From Methanoregulaceae archaeon (GTDB taxonomy: Archaea; Halobacteriota; Methanomicrobia; Methanomicrobiales; Methanospirillaceae): DNA of 5,421 nucleotides. The stretch lies in contig JACTVF010000178.1 of the NCBI GenBank assembly GCA_019695435.1, forward strand, positions 1 to 5,421, in the 5' to 3' direction. The notes beneath the pieces were generated by a model. The model did no database searches. It saw nothing but the letters and a program-made list of their open reading frames with translations, and was not told where the DNA came from. The translations under genes and the position numbers were made by a program. Positions 1 through 4,532 of the stretch are shown piece by piece (the stretch's first letter is position 1; each line of letters opens with the position of its first letter).

Positions 1-1
1 C

Positions 2-133
2 CGATGTGATCCTGAACGGGCGGAACGGAAGGCGGCAAAACGTGCGGCGAATGTGCTCGGAGTGCGGCAAGAGGCGGGCGGTTTTCCGGCGCGACAAACC
101 GACGAGTCCAGTCAAAGCGGACAAGCGGCATGA
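2..133 (+). CDS. Possible C-terminal fragment of an upstream gene, cut by the window edge
   Basis: The second frame is open from the window edge to a TGA at 131-133. It gives about 43 residues, beginning with a charged helical stretch (DPERAERKAAKRAANVLG) and ending in a polar tail (SSQSGQAA). The first half looks like a typical charged C-terminus of a phage protein. The overlap with the zinc-ribbon gene that follows is long (over 80 bases if that gene starts at 51), which is unusual here, where overlaps are 4-11 bases. It could therefore be only a shadow of that gene. No domain can be named, and bases upstream of the window would decide. Confidence 0.22.
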   Translation, partial: RCDPERAERKAAKRAANVLGVRQEAGGFPARQTDESSQSGQAA

Positions 134-251
134 CTTGTGTCCCAAGTGCTTTCAAGCCTATCTGGACCGAAGCCGTTTCAAGTTTTGGCAGGCCGCTGGA
201 ACCGTTAGAGGGAACGAAATAATTTGGTACAACGTACCGGATTCGTGGTAG
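6..251 (+). CDS. Small four-cysteine zinc-ribbon-like phage protein
   Basis: Counted from a GTG at base 6, the 81-residue product has CSEC at residues 17-20 and CPKC at 45-48. These two CxxC knuckles are separated by a basic stretch (GKRRAVFRRDK) and followed by an aromatic tail ending YNVPDSW. The spacing fits one zinc site of zinc-ribbon or treble-clef type. Short proteins of this pattern (MCxxC near the start, basic loop, LCxxC, then a helix with YLDRSR-like residues) are common in phages and have no assigned function. The frame is open to the window edge, so the true start may lie upstream. An ATG at 51, giving MCSECGK, is the other good candidate and would match the usual form, but neither start has a strong Shine-Dalgarno site. 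Nucleic-acid binding is only inferred from the fold type. Confidence 0.7.
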   Translation: MILNGRNGRRQNVRRMCSECGKRRAVFRRDKPTSPVKADKRHDLCPKCFQAYLDRSRFKFWQAAGTVRGNEIIWYNVPDSW

Positions 252-257
252 AGTTTA

Positions 258-381
258 GTGAGTCGAAAAAAGGGGATTTGAGGTAAACCACAAAGCCGAG
301 GAAGCCGAGCGCACCCTGGAGCGGGAGCGGGCGGAACTGAAAATGATGGTGAAGGGTTTGCCAAACAGGGAGACGCAATGA
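258..381 (+). pseudogene. Small charged helical gene broken by one extra base in an A6 tract
   Basis: From 262 to a TGA at 379-381 one frame reads as convincing coding sequence. It has a heptad-like charged helix (KAEEAERTLERERAEL) followed by KMMVKGLPNRETQ. That frame has no usable start: a stop lies at 259-261 and the first ATG is at 343. In the neighbouring frame a GTG at 258 opens MSRKK but stops at 279-281. Removing one A from the six-A run at 266-271 joins the two into a 40-residue protein beginning MSRKRGFEVNHKAEE. The end overlaps the next gene's ATG by ATGA, as expected for an intact neighbour in this operon. A real mutation, a sequencing error in the homopolymer and +1 recoding are all possible. 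The ribosome site before the GTG (GGTAGAG, 247-253) is weak. Confidence 0.5.
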
Positions 382-938
382 AAGAGCATCCAATCTTGAT
401 GAGCGCGCCGATGGTGCGGGCGATCCTCGAAGGCCGCAAGACGCAGACGCGGCGGATTGTGAAAGTCGCGCCCCCGAAGGGCTCCGACCCTGGCGACATT
501 GAGCAGGACCAGGACTTCGCCGATGAGTGGTTTTATTGGGTAGACGGAGGACTCAAATCGACCACCTTCACCTGTCCCTACGGCAAGTCCGGCGACCGGC
601 TGTGGGTGCGAGAGACGTGGGGCGTCGCCGGTGCGAGGCTGATTGATCCCTGCATGAACTTCCGGGCTGACGGAGCACAGATGCCTATTGAGGACAGGCT
701 CGACCTAGGCTTCGGCATCAAGGGCAATCAGTATGGAGCTTCTACCGAGCAATTACTCGCCGTGAAGGATGGCTGGCGCTCGTCTATGTTCATGCCGCGC
801 TGGGCCTCGCGCATCACGCTGGAGATTACTGAGGTTCGCGGAAGGCGCGTACCTCAGAGGCGCGTACCTCGAAGGCGCGTACCTCGAAGGCGCGAACCTC
901 AGAGGCGCGTACCTCAGAGGCGCGAAGATGGAGGGTAA
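378..938 (+). CDS. ASCH/PUA-like phage protein with its C-terminus replaced by an Arg-rich repeat tail
   Basis: The N-terminal 154 residues match a widespread phage family with the ASCH (PUA-like, probably RNA-binding) fold. MSAPMVRAILEGRKTQTRR lies near residues 8-26, GDRLWVRETW at 72-81 and MPRWASRITLEITEVR at 139-154. In the family the last motif normally runs on into a further stretch (VxRLQDISEEDA-like) before the end of a protein of about 200 residues or more. Here the sequence instead enters 15-bp repeats at base 840, which in this frame give the arginine-rich tail RRVPQRRVPRRRVPRRREP and a stop at 936-938. The domain is thus truncated and the tail is probably not native. GGGAG at 368-372 and an ATGA overlap with the upstream gene support the start. 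The biochemical role is unknown; RNA binding is a family-level guess. Confidence 0.8.
   Translation: MKEHPILMSAPMVRAILEGRKTQTRRIVKVAPPKGSDPGDIEQDQDFADEWFYWVDGGLKSTTFTCPYGKSGDRLWVRETWGVAGARLIDPCMNFRADGAQMPIEDRLDLGFGIKGNQYGASTEQLLAVKDGWRSSMFMPRWASRITLEITEVRGRRVPQRRVPRRRVPRRREPQRRVPQRREDGG
844..933 (+). repeat. Six 15-bp tandem units encoding pentapeptide repeats (+1 frame)
   Basis: Six units begin with GGCGCG at 844, 859, 874, 889, 904 and 919. The first five follow GGCGCG(T/A)ACCTC(AGA/GAA) and the last is GGCGCGAAGATGGAG. In the frame of the downstream gene they read GAYLR, GAYLE, GAYLE, GANLR, GAYLR, GAKME, the A(N/D/Y)LxG pattern of pentapeptide-repeat proteins, which fold as a right-handed beta helix. 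In the frame of the upstream ASCH-like gene the same bases give RRVPQ/RRVPR. Because the DNA unit equals one pentapeptide, the array can grow or shrink without changing frame. CCTC-A-GAGG inside the units (852-860, 897-905, 912-920) can form short GC-rich hairpins in RNA. Confidence 0.85.
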
Positions 939-1188
939 GGCGGTCGCCTCTATGCGCGTATTTTCCGGCCTCTACGACTATCAGGTGTGGGTCGTGCTGT
1001 TCGAGGATGGAAGCCGATGGGTGCGCATGGGCTGCTATTTCAAGAGCCTTGAAGAATGGGCCAAAATCGGTATCCGCAAGAGTAATCTACGCGAGTTCCC
1101 CGATGATGGTTCGGATCATAGCGAGAACCGCGTAGCGGCGTTTGAGTTTGCGGAAAAAGCGGTACTCCGCATGAAACTGGAGGCGTGA
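928..1188 (+). CDS. C-terminal domain of a pentapeptide-repeat phage protein
   Basis: The ATG at 928 (AGAGG at 916-920, spacing 7) would give 86 residues and an 11-base overlap with the ASCH-like gene. The frame is open further upstream, so the pentapeptide repeats at 844-933 are in frame with it and probably belong to the same protein. Before about base 838 this frame is only the shadow of the ASCH gene. The domain contains GLYDYQVWVVLFEDGSRWVR near residues 13-32, MGCYFKSLEEW near 33-43 and EFPDDGSDHSENR near 55-67, then a final helix. I recognise it loosely as the compact domain that follows pentapeptide repeats in some phage proteins; its function is unknown. Three readings are possible: a restart at 928, a +1 shift fusing it to the ASCH part, or the remnant of a gene that lost its 5' end. 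Confidence 0.65.
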   Translation: MEGKAVASMRVFSGLYDYQVWVVLFEDGSRWVRMGCYFKSLEEWAKIGIRKSNLREFPDDGSDHSENRVAAFEFAEKAVLRMKLEA

Positions 1189-1189
1189 G

Positions 1190-1381
1190 ATGACGCAAGA
1201 AGAGATTAGGAAGCTATGCCCGAACGAAGCGGACTCAACCTTTGCCAACGCTATGCTTCAGGAAATTGCTTGCCAGTTAGCTCAACTCAACGAGAACCTA
1301 TGCGACCTGCGCAACCATCAAATGCCGTTCCCGGTGCAGATCGAGCCGGGGAGCTATCCAATCACGGTTACAAAGAGCTAG
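1190..1381 (+). CDS. Hypothetical 63-residue phage protein
   Basis: The ATG follows GGAGG (1179-1183) at a spacing of 6 and lies one base after the previous gene's TGA. The product has an acidic, helical first half (MTQEEIRKLCPNEADSTFAN, then MLQEIACQLAQLNENLCDLR, which could pair as a short coiled coil) and a short beta-like C-terminus (PFPVQIEPGSYPITVTKS). Cysteines occur at three separated positions without a CxxC pair, so no metal site is evident. No transmembrane segment or catalytic motif is visible. I do not recognise the family. A longer open stretch in another frame (1216-1473) lacks a ribosome site and looks like a shadow. Confidence 0.68.
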   Translation: MTQEEIRKLCPNEADSTFANAMLQEIACQLAQLNENLCDLRNHQMPFPVQIEPGSYPITVTKS

Positions 1382-1393
1382 GGCAGGCGTACT

Positions 1394-1398
1394 GGAGG
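1394..1398 (+). promoter_or_regulatory. Ribosome binding site GGAGG that selects the ATG at 1403
   Basis: GGAGG ends 4 bases before ATG 1403 but only one base before the in-frame GTG at 1400, so the ATG is the likely start. The surrounding string GGAGGCGTGA also precedes the gene at 1190 (1179-1188). A related GGAGGCAGGCGTGATGA precedes 1686, so this leader has been reused along the operon. Confidence 0.6.
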
Positions 1399-1402
1399 CG
1401 TG

Positions 1403-1672
1403 ATGAGCAAGACGCAGGACGAACGCATGGAAGCGGGTCGAGAAGCCCGTGCCATGATCTGCGTGGGCGATGATTGGCATGACTGGGATATTTTGGATGG
1501 CTGGACACGATCATGTCTGACCACCCTCGTAGCCCAGCGGCGCGAACTGCGGAAGGCGCTGACGAAAGTAGTAGAACGCGGTTGCTCGTGCCTCAGCATG
1601 AGGGATGAGGACTGGCACGCTAAAACGTGCCTAATACCGCAGGCCCGCGCAGCACTCGCCAAGACGGAATAG
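1403..1672 (+). CDS. Hypothetical 89-residue protein with a coiled coil and C-terminal Cys/His cluster
   Basis: The first half is acidic and tryptophan-rich (GDDWHDWDILDGW near residues 22-34). The middle is a basic helix (LVAQRRELRKALTKVVERG, 42-60). The C-terminus has C61-x-C63, H72 and C76 followed by LIPQARAAL. Many small phage proteins share this plan: a helix, then a Cys-x-Cys...His...Cys site just before an ARxAL ending. That could hold one zinc ion, but this is inference from spacing. The start was chosen at ATG 1403 over GTG 1400 because of the GGAGG spacing. The gene follows the 63-residue gene by 21 bases and is followed after 13 bases by a tiny membrane peptide gene. No enzymatic motif is seen. 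Confidence 0.72.
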   Translation: MSKTQDERMEAGREARAMICVGDDWHDWDILDGWTRSCLTTLVAQRRELRKALTKVVERGCSCLSMRDEDWHAKTCLIPQARAALAKTE

Positions 1673-1685
1673 GGAGGCAGGCGTG

Positions 1686-1769
1686 ATGACCAATTGGCTT
1701 ATTGCAGGCGCGATCTCAGGCTGGGTAATTGCGGTAGCGTGCTGGGTTGCATTGATGCTCCACAAATAG
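1686..1769 (+). CDS. 27-residue single-span membrane peptide
   Basis: A short frame from ATG 1686 to TAG 1767-1769 encodes a peptide made almost entirely of one hydrophobic segment: MTNWLIAGAISG, then WVIAVACWVALMLHK. It has a polar N-terminus and a positively charged end (HK). GGGAGG at 1672-1677 stands 8 bases upstream, and the ribosome site of the next gene (AGGAGG, 1768-1773) overlaps its stop codon. That exact fit between neighbours is strong evidence that it is a real gene. It probably inserts in the host inner membrane with a single helix. It could be a holin-like, signalling or superinfection-related micropeptide, but nothing in the sequence decides between these. Confidence 0.68.
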   Translation: MTNWLIAGAISGWVIAVACWVALMLHK

Positions 1770-1773
1770 GAGG
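1768..1773 (+). promoter_or_regulatory. Ribosome binding site AGGAGG that selects the ATG at 1781
   Basis: A full AGGAGG sits 7 bases before ATG 1781 and overlaps the TAG of the preceding 27-residue gene. It fixes the start of the next protein at MKRIPNF, although its frame is open further upstream to 1694. Confidence 0.75.
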
Positions 1774-1780
1774 CAGGACG

Positions 1781-2212
1781 ATGAAGCGCATTCCGAACTT
1801 TATAGACGTGATCCGTACCTATCGGAAGGAACGCGGTCTATCTTTTGAGGAAGCCAAGCGCGAGGCAGAGCGCCAATTTCTGAAACACGGTTGGCCGCTT
1901 CCGGCCCCACCCGCACAGAAGGAGAAGGAAGCCTCAGCCATGAGCGAAGCAGAGAGCAGGGAACAAGCGGCGAAGAAGGTGCGGAAGCGATTCAGGGACT
2001 ACGAGCCGAAGTATCTCGGCCCCGGAGGAATGGCAAAGTCGAGACAACAGATCGCCATCGACCTGCAAGCGAGGCTCACAAAAGCTGAGGAGTTGCTGCG
2101 ACTGGCTACTCATATCACAGTGACGACTGAGAAAGACGCGGCTATTTATGACCAGATCGCGGCCTTCCTCGCAGCCCCGCAGCGCAGCGGGCAGGAAGAG
2201 AGGGAGAGATGA
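1781..2212 (+). CDS. Hypothetical 143-residue charged helical phage protein
   Basis: The product is hydrophilic and mostly helical. An N-terminal segment (MKRIPNFIDVIRTYRKERGL, then SFEEAKREAERQFLKHGW) is followed by a proline linker (PLPAPPAQKEKEASA). A second helical part includes KKVRKRFRDYEPKY, a glycine turn (LGPGG), and a long amphipathic helix near residues 85-105 (QQIAIDLQARLTKAEELLRL). The end is acidic and arginine-rich. An internal ATG at 1940 (MSEAESREQ) follows a purine-rich stretch after the proline linker. The gene may therefore be a fusion of two once separate small proteins or may give a shorter second product. Its stop overlaps the next start by ATGA. I recognise no family and see no catalytic or metal-binding residues. 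Confidence 0.7.
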   Translation: MKRIPNFIDVIRTYRKERGLSFEEAKREAERQFLKHGWPLPAPPAQKEKEASAMSEAESREQAAKKVRKRFRDYEPKYLGPGGMAKSRQQIAIDLQARLTKAEELLRLATHITVTTEKDAAIYDQIAAFLAAPQRSGQEERER

Positions 2213-2482
2213 AGGAAGCGATCTACGGTTTTCCATGTGTTGAGAACCCGCACGATTTCACACCCGATGAGGAATCGTGTACGCCTGCGGAGATCGCCTT
2301 CTGGGAAGATGCTAAGAAAGCGATGGGACGCTGGCGAACGAGATGTGCGTGGTGCTCGCTGTGAAACTGTACGCGATGATGAGGGCAAGATGGTTATGCA
2401 TATGACGCGCACTTCATGGGGCATCGGTATCAACATGGTTGAGATGGACGAAGATGAAGGCGAGGAGTCCCATGCCGACTGA
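2209..2482 (+). pseudogene. Small phage gene apparently split by one extra base near 2318-2326
   Basis: The ATG at 2209 overlaps the previous stop by ATGA and follows GAGAGGGAGAG. It opens MKEAIYGFPCVENPHDF, then TPDEESCTPAEIAFWEDAKK, which looks like a genuine small phage protein. It then stops after MGRWRTRCAWCSL at 2362-2364, 51 residues in all. In the +1 frame the reading stays sensible to a TGA at 2480-2482: WDAGERDVRGARCETVRDD, then EGKMVMHMTRTSWGIGINMV, then an acidic end. Removing one base around 2318-2326 joins them (EDAKK-WDAGERDV) into a product of about 90 residues. Its end would overlap the next gene by 11 bases, as for a normal neighbour. The 51-residue form may still be translated. 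The second half's own frame is open from 2237, but its first part is only a shadow. Mutation, sequencing error and recoding cannot be told apart here. Confidence 0.52.
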
Positions 2483-2777
2483 CCCAAACCGCCCGCAGGA
2501 GGGCAAGCGAAAGCGCATTGATTATCAGTGTGCGCGCTGTGGGTCGAGCGTTACCTTTGAAGAATGCTGGCAATGCGGCGGAGAAGGTTTGTTCGGTCAC
2601 GAATGCGGGGAAGATTGCTGTTGCTGCGCCGACCAGAGCGATAACGAACGCTGCGACATTTGCGGCGGTTCTGGAACCATACCGCATTGCCTGTCCTCGC
2701 CGGAATGGTGCGAGGCCCACCCGCTACCTGAACGGGAAACAGTCAAACGCAGCACGGTCGAAGAATTTGCGTACTAA
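2472..2777 (+). CDS. Cysteine-rich zinc-binding protein with two CxxCxGxG motifs
   Basis: The 101-residue product has 13 cysteines. C20-C23 form one CxxC knuckle. C32WQCGGEG39 and C61DICGGSG68 are two CxxCxGxG motifs of the kind found in the DnaJ zinc-finger region. The loop between them carries C45 and the run C49-C52, and C73 and C80 follow. Several zinc ions could be bound. The J domain of DnaJ is absent, so this is a DnaJ-like cysteine motif and not a chaperone. Similar short proteins are common and uncharacterised in phages. AGGAG (2463-2467) 4 bases upstream selects ATG 2472, and the frame's upstream extension to 2439 is ignored. The start overlaps the preceding broken gene by 11 bases. 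Confidence 0.78.
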   Translation: MPTDPNRPQEGKRKRIDYQCARCGSSVTFEECWQCGGEGLFGHECGEDCCCCADQSDNERCDICGGSGTIPHCLSSPEWCEAHPLPERETVKRSTVEEFAY

Positions 2778-2781
2778 GGAG
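2776..2781 (+). promoter_or_regulatory. Ribosome binding site AAGGAG of the modular AQP-linker gene
   Basis: AAGGAG overlaps the stop codon of the cysteine-rich gene (TAA 2775-2777) and lies 8 bases before ATG 2790. This supports the N-terminus MTQPTASKPTSK, which is itself a near copy of an internal linker. Confidence 0.65.
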
Positions 2782-2789
2782 CCTACCCC

Positions 2790-4532
2790 ATGACCCAACC
2801 CACAGCATCCAAGCCGACGAGCAAAGTTGAACGCAAAGGGAAGTATGCCCTGACTCCACCACAGGGGGCAAATGATTGGTGGGAAATCAACGATATGGAG
2901 AAGATGTATTCCATAGTGACCGTACAAGCAGAGATGCCGAGTGCTGAGGAAATCATGCGTTTTGCTTGGGGCCGCCTAACCGCGCAGCCCATGACGAGCA
3001 AAGAGGAGGTACTGGCGGTGTGGCCCAACGCCTGGGAGCATCCTGAGAGTGGCACCATCTGGACATCGCAGGCCGCTGGTGAATTGAGCCAGTGGGAGGA
3101 ATATCTCGGCCCAAGTTGGGACGATGCGGCTAAGCTACCCCCTGTAGGCCGCCTACCCGCGCAGCCAACTTGCCCTGAGTGTGGACGCCGACAGATAAGC
3201 GGCGACGATCATTTCGGTAACTGTTCTCACGCGCAACTAACCGATGCGCAGCCAGCGCAAGAAATTAGGCCAAAACTATGGAGACAACGAAATATTGATG
3301 GCGCTGTAGTTCCTGTTACAGAATGTGAAACTGTGATTTTGCAGCCGCAGCCAGCGCAACCCGCAGCATCCAAGCCGACGAGCAAAGAAGAAAAGATTGC
3401 TTATGTAACAGATGAGTACCGCAATCACCGCGTTCGGGGTATTTACTTGCTCGATGAGAGCGGCCTTGCCCGCGTTGAGATTCTTCGGGGTGAGCAGATT
3501 ATGCGAACGGGAAAAGTTCAAGCATACAAAATTTGGAACTACTCCGCTCACGCGCATGACATTGTTGATGAGTTTTTAGCCGACCTACCCGCGCAGCCCC
3601 AGAATGGCGAACACCGCACAGTGGACGGTGTTCCGTGTGTGTGGAATACGAACTGCTATTGCGGTCATCCCTTTAGCAAACACACATCCCTCAAGTGTTC
3701 CTGTACCCTGTGCAACTGCACCACATATCGTGAGCGTGGATGGGTTGCTACTGGCCTGCCCGTGCAGCCAGCGGTGCGTCTAATGAAAAATGAAGGCAAC
3801 TTGCCACAGCCAGCGCAACCAAATGAGCCACGCGAATGGATACAATACATATCCCATCCACCAGTAAATGTGGATCACACTGCATCTGCGCCTGCTCACG
3901 ACAGGCCACCCGATCCAGCGCAACCCGCAGCAGAGAGCCGAACGGGAGGCTGTCCTGATTGTCACGATAATGATGGTCTCGTGAACGGGCAGCAAGACTG
4001 CCCCAATTTGATGCACGACCGCCTGATGGATTTGGCCTCGGTCATGTACCAGATCGCCGGGGCTAACCTGATGCCACTGAGAGTCATGGACATGCTTTCC
4101 GTGATTCAGCGAGGCGCGTGGACTGATCCGGGCGCAGTGTTGCCGTACATGCCAGAGGAAAACGGCGTGGGATGGGATGAGGTAGGTGGAGAAGTAAACA
4201 AGATGCACCCCGATGCGCCTCGTGGTTTCCCTGCGCCTCAACCTAGCCATCCCGCAGAGTTGCCGCCGCCAGTGTTTATCGTGCGGGACGAAGATGACCT
4301 ACTCGAATTGCCGCTCGATTACTACACTACTGAAAGCGTAGAGAAGTTTCGTGACGCCGCTCTCGCCAAACTGCGGGAGGCGGAGCAGGAGAAAGCGGAC
4401 GCAGTTTGCTTGCGCGACATTTACCAGCGGCAGATGAAGTTGCATGTCGCGGCTAGAGGAATGGCCGAGCGCGCAGTAGCGCGGCTGACGGCTGAGTTGC
4501 AGCAGTTGAAGGATGGGAAGGAGCCGCTATGA
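2790..4532 (+). CDS. Mosaic 580-residue protein of short modules joined by AQP linkers
   Basis: This is not one recognisable domain. Linkers of (P/T/D)AQP type occur at residues 65-67, 124-126, 153-157, 189-191, 268-270, 342-344 and 377-379, with VQP at 325-327 and PQP at 483-485. Between them lie unlike modules. Residues 68-123 form a W-rich piece (EEVLAVWPNAW ... YLGPSWDDAAKL). Residues 127-152 are a CPECGRR...CSH zinc-knuckle-like piece. Residues 192-267 (RGIYLLDESGLARVEIL ... AYKIWNYSAHAHDIVDEFL) look like a small free-standing phage protein. Residues 271-324 are a nine-Cys/His-rich piece (NCYCGHPF...KCSCTLCNC). Residues 380-482 include CPDCHDNDG and a helical segment. Residues 486-580 end in a coiled coil. 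TSK(E/V)E recurs after three linkers (near residues 10, 69 and 196). There is no signal peptide or membrane span. Its role is unknown; the build suggests stepwise fusion of small phage genes through a reusable linker. Confidence 0.82.
   Translation: MTQPTASKPTSKVERKGKYALTPPQGANDWWEINDMEKMYSIVTVQAEMPSAEEIMRFAWGRLTAQPMTSKEEVLAVWPNAWEHPESGTIWTSQAAGELSQWEEYLGPSWDDAAKLPPVGRLPAQPTCPECGRRQISGDDHFGNCSHAQLTDAQPAQEIRPKLWRQRNIDGAVVPVTECETVILQPQPAQPAASKPTSKEEKIAYVTDEYRNHRVRGIYLLDESGLARVEILRGEQIMRTGKVQAYKIWNYSAHAHDIVDEFLADLPAQPQNGEHRTVDGVPCVWNTNCYCGHPFSKHTSLKCSCTLCNCTTYRERGWVATGLPVQPAVRLMKNEGNLPQPAQPNEPREWIQYISHPPVNVDHTASAPAHDRPPDPAQPAAESRTGGCPDCHDNDGLVNGQQDCPNLMHDRLMDLASVMYQIAGANLMPLRVMDMLSVIQRGAWTDPGAVLPYMPEENGVGWDEVGGEVNKMHPDAPRGFPAPQPSHPAELPPPVFIVRDEDDLLELPLDYYTTESVEKFRDAALAKLREAEQEKADAVCLRDIYQRQMKLHVAARGMAERAVARLTAELQQLKDGKEPL
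2796..3387 (+). repeat. 31-bp direct repeat, copies at 2796-2826 and 3357-3387
   Basis: The two copies differ at one base (A2802 versus G3363) and both encode QP(T/A)ASKPTSK. One is the extreme N-terminus of the 580-residue protein; the other follows the AQP linker at residues 189-191. A shorter relative (GACGAGCAAAG, 2993-3003) follows the linker at residue 65. Repetition at DNA level points to recent duplication or recombination and not only to conserved protein sequence. Confidence 0.85.
2970..3598 (+). repeat. Linker repeat CCTACCCGCGCAGCC, three copies
   Basis: The 15-base string is identical at 3152-3166 and 3584-3598, and differs by one base at 2975-2989. For the first two in order, the match extends to 20 bases (2970-2989 versus 3147-3166, one mismatch). 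All encode L(T/P)AQP and sit in the same frame at module boundaries of the 580-residue protein. Confidence 0.8.
3351..3932 (+). repeat. Linker repeat CCAGCGCAACCCGCAGCA, copies at 3351-3368 and 3915-3932
   Basis: An 18-base exact direct repeat encodes PAQPAA before the modules that start at residues 192 and 380. Shorter versions (GCCAGCGCAA) occur at 3251-3260 and 3809-3818. This is a second sequence version of the AQP linker, different from the CCTACCCGCGCAGCC type. Confidence 0.8.

Noticed and set aside
266..272. A AAA AAG slippery heptamer, like the -1 frameshift site of dnaX
   Set aside because: A -1 slip here leads to TAA at 284-286 after a few codons. The good coding frame needs a +1 change, so classical -1 recoding does not explain it.
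158..499. Long open frame on the - strand
   Set aside because: It lies opposite two + strand genes with better composition and motifs, has no ribosome site, and reads as low-complexity shadow sequence.
844..933. Short tandem units considered as a CRISPR array or iteron origin
   Set aside because: The 15-bp units have no spacers and follow codon logic (GAYLR/GAYLE), so protein repeats explain them fully.
1216..1473. 85-codon + strand open frame overlapping two genes
   Set aside because: It has no ribosome site, bridges two properly spaced genes in a different frame, and has shadow-like composition.
2472..2777. DnaJ chaperone
   Set aside because: Only the CxxCxGxG-type cysteine motif is present; there is no J domain or HPD motif and the protein is about 100 residues.
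2518..2793. Open + strand frame inside the cysteine-rich gene
   Set aside because: Another frame of the same bases carries the CxxCxGxG motifs and a proper AGGAG; this one is Ala/Arg-rich shadow sequence.
3780..4250. 156-codon open frame on the - strand
   Set aside because: It is antiparallel to the modular gene, rich in His/Arg/Trp as expected of a shadow frame, and has no start context.
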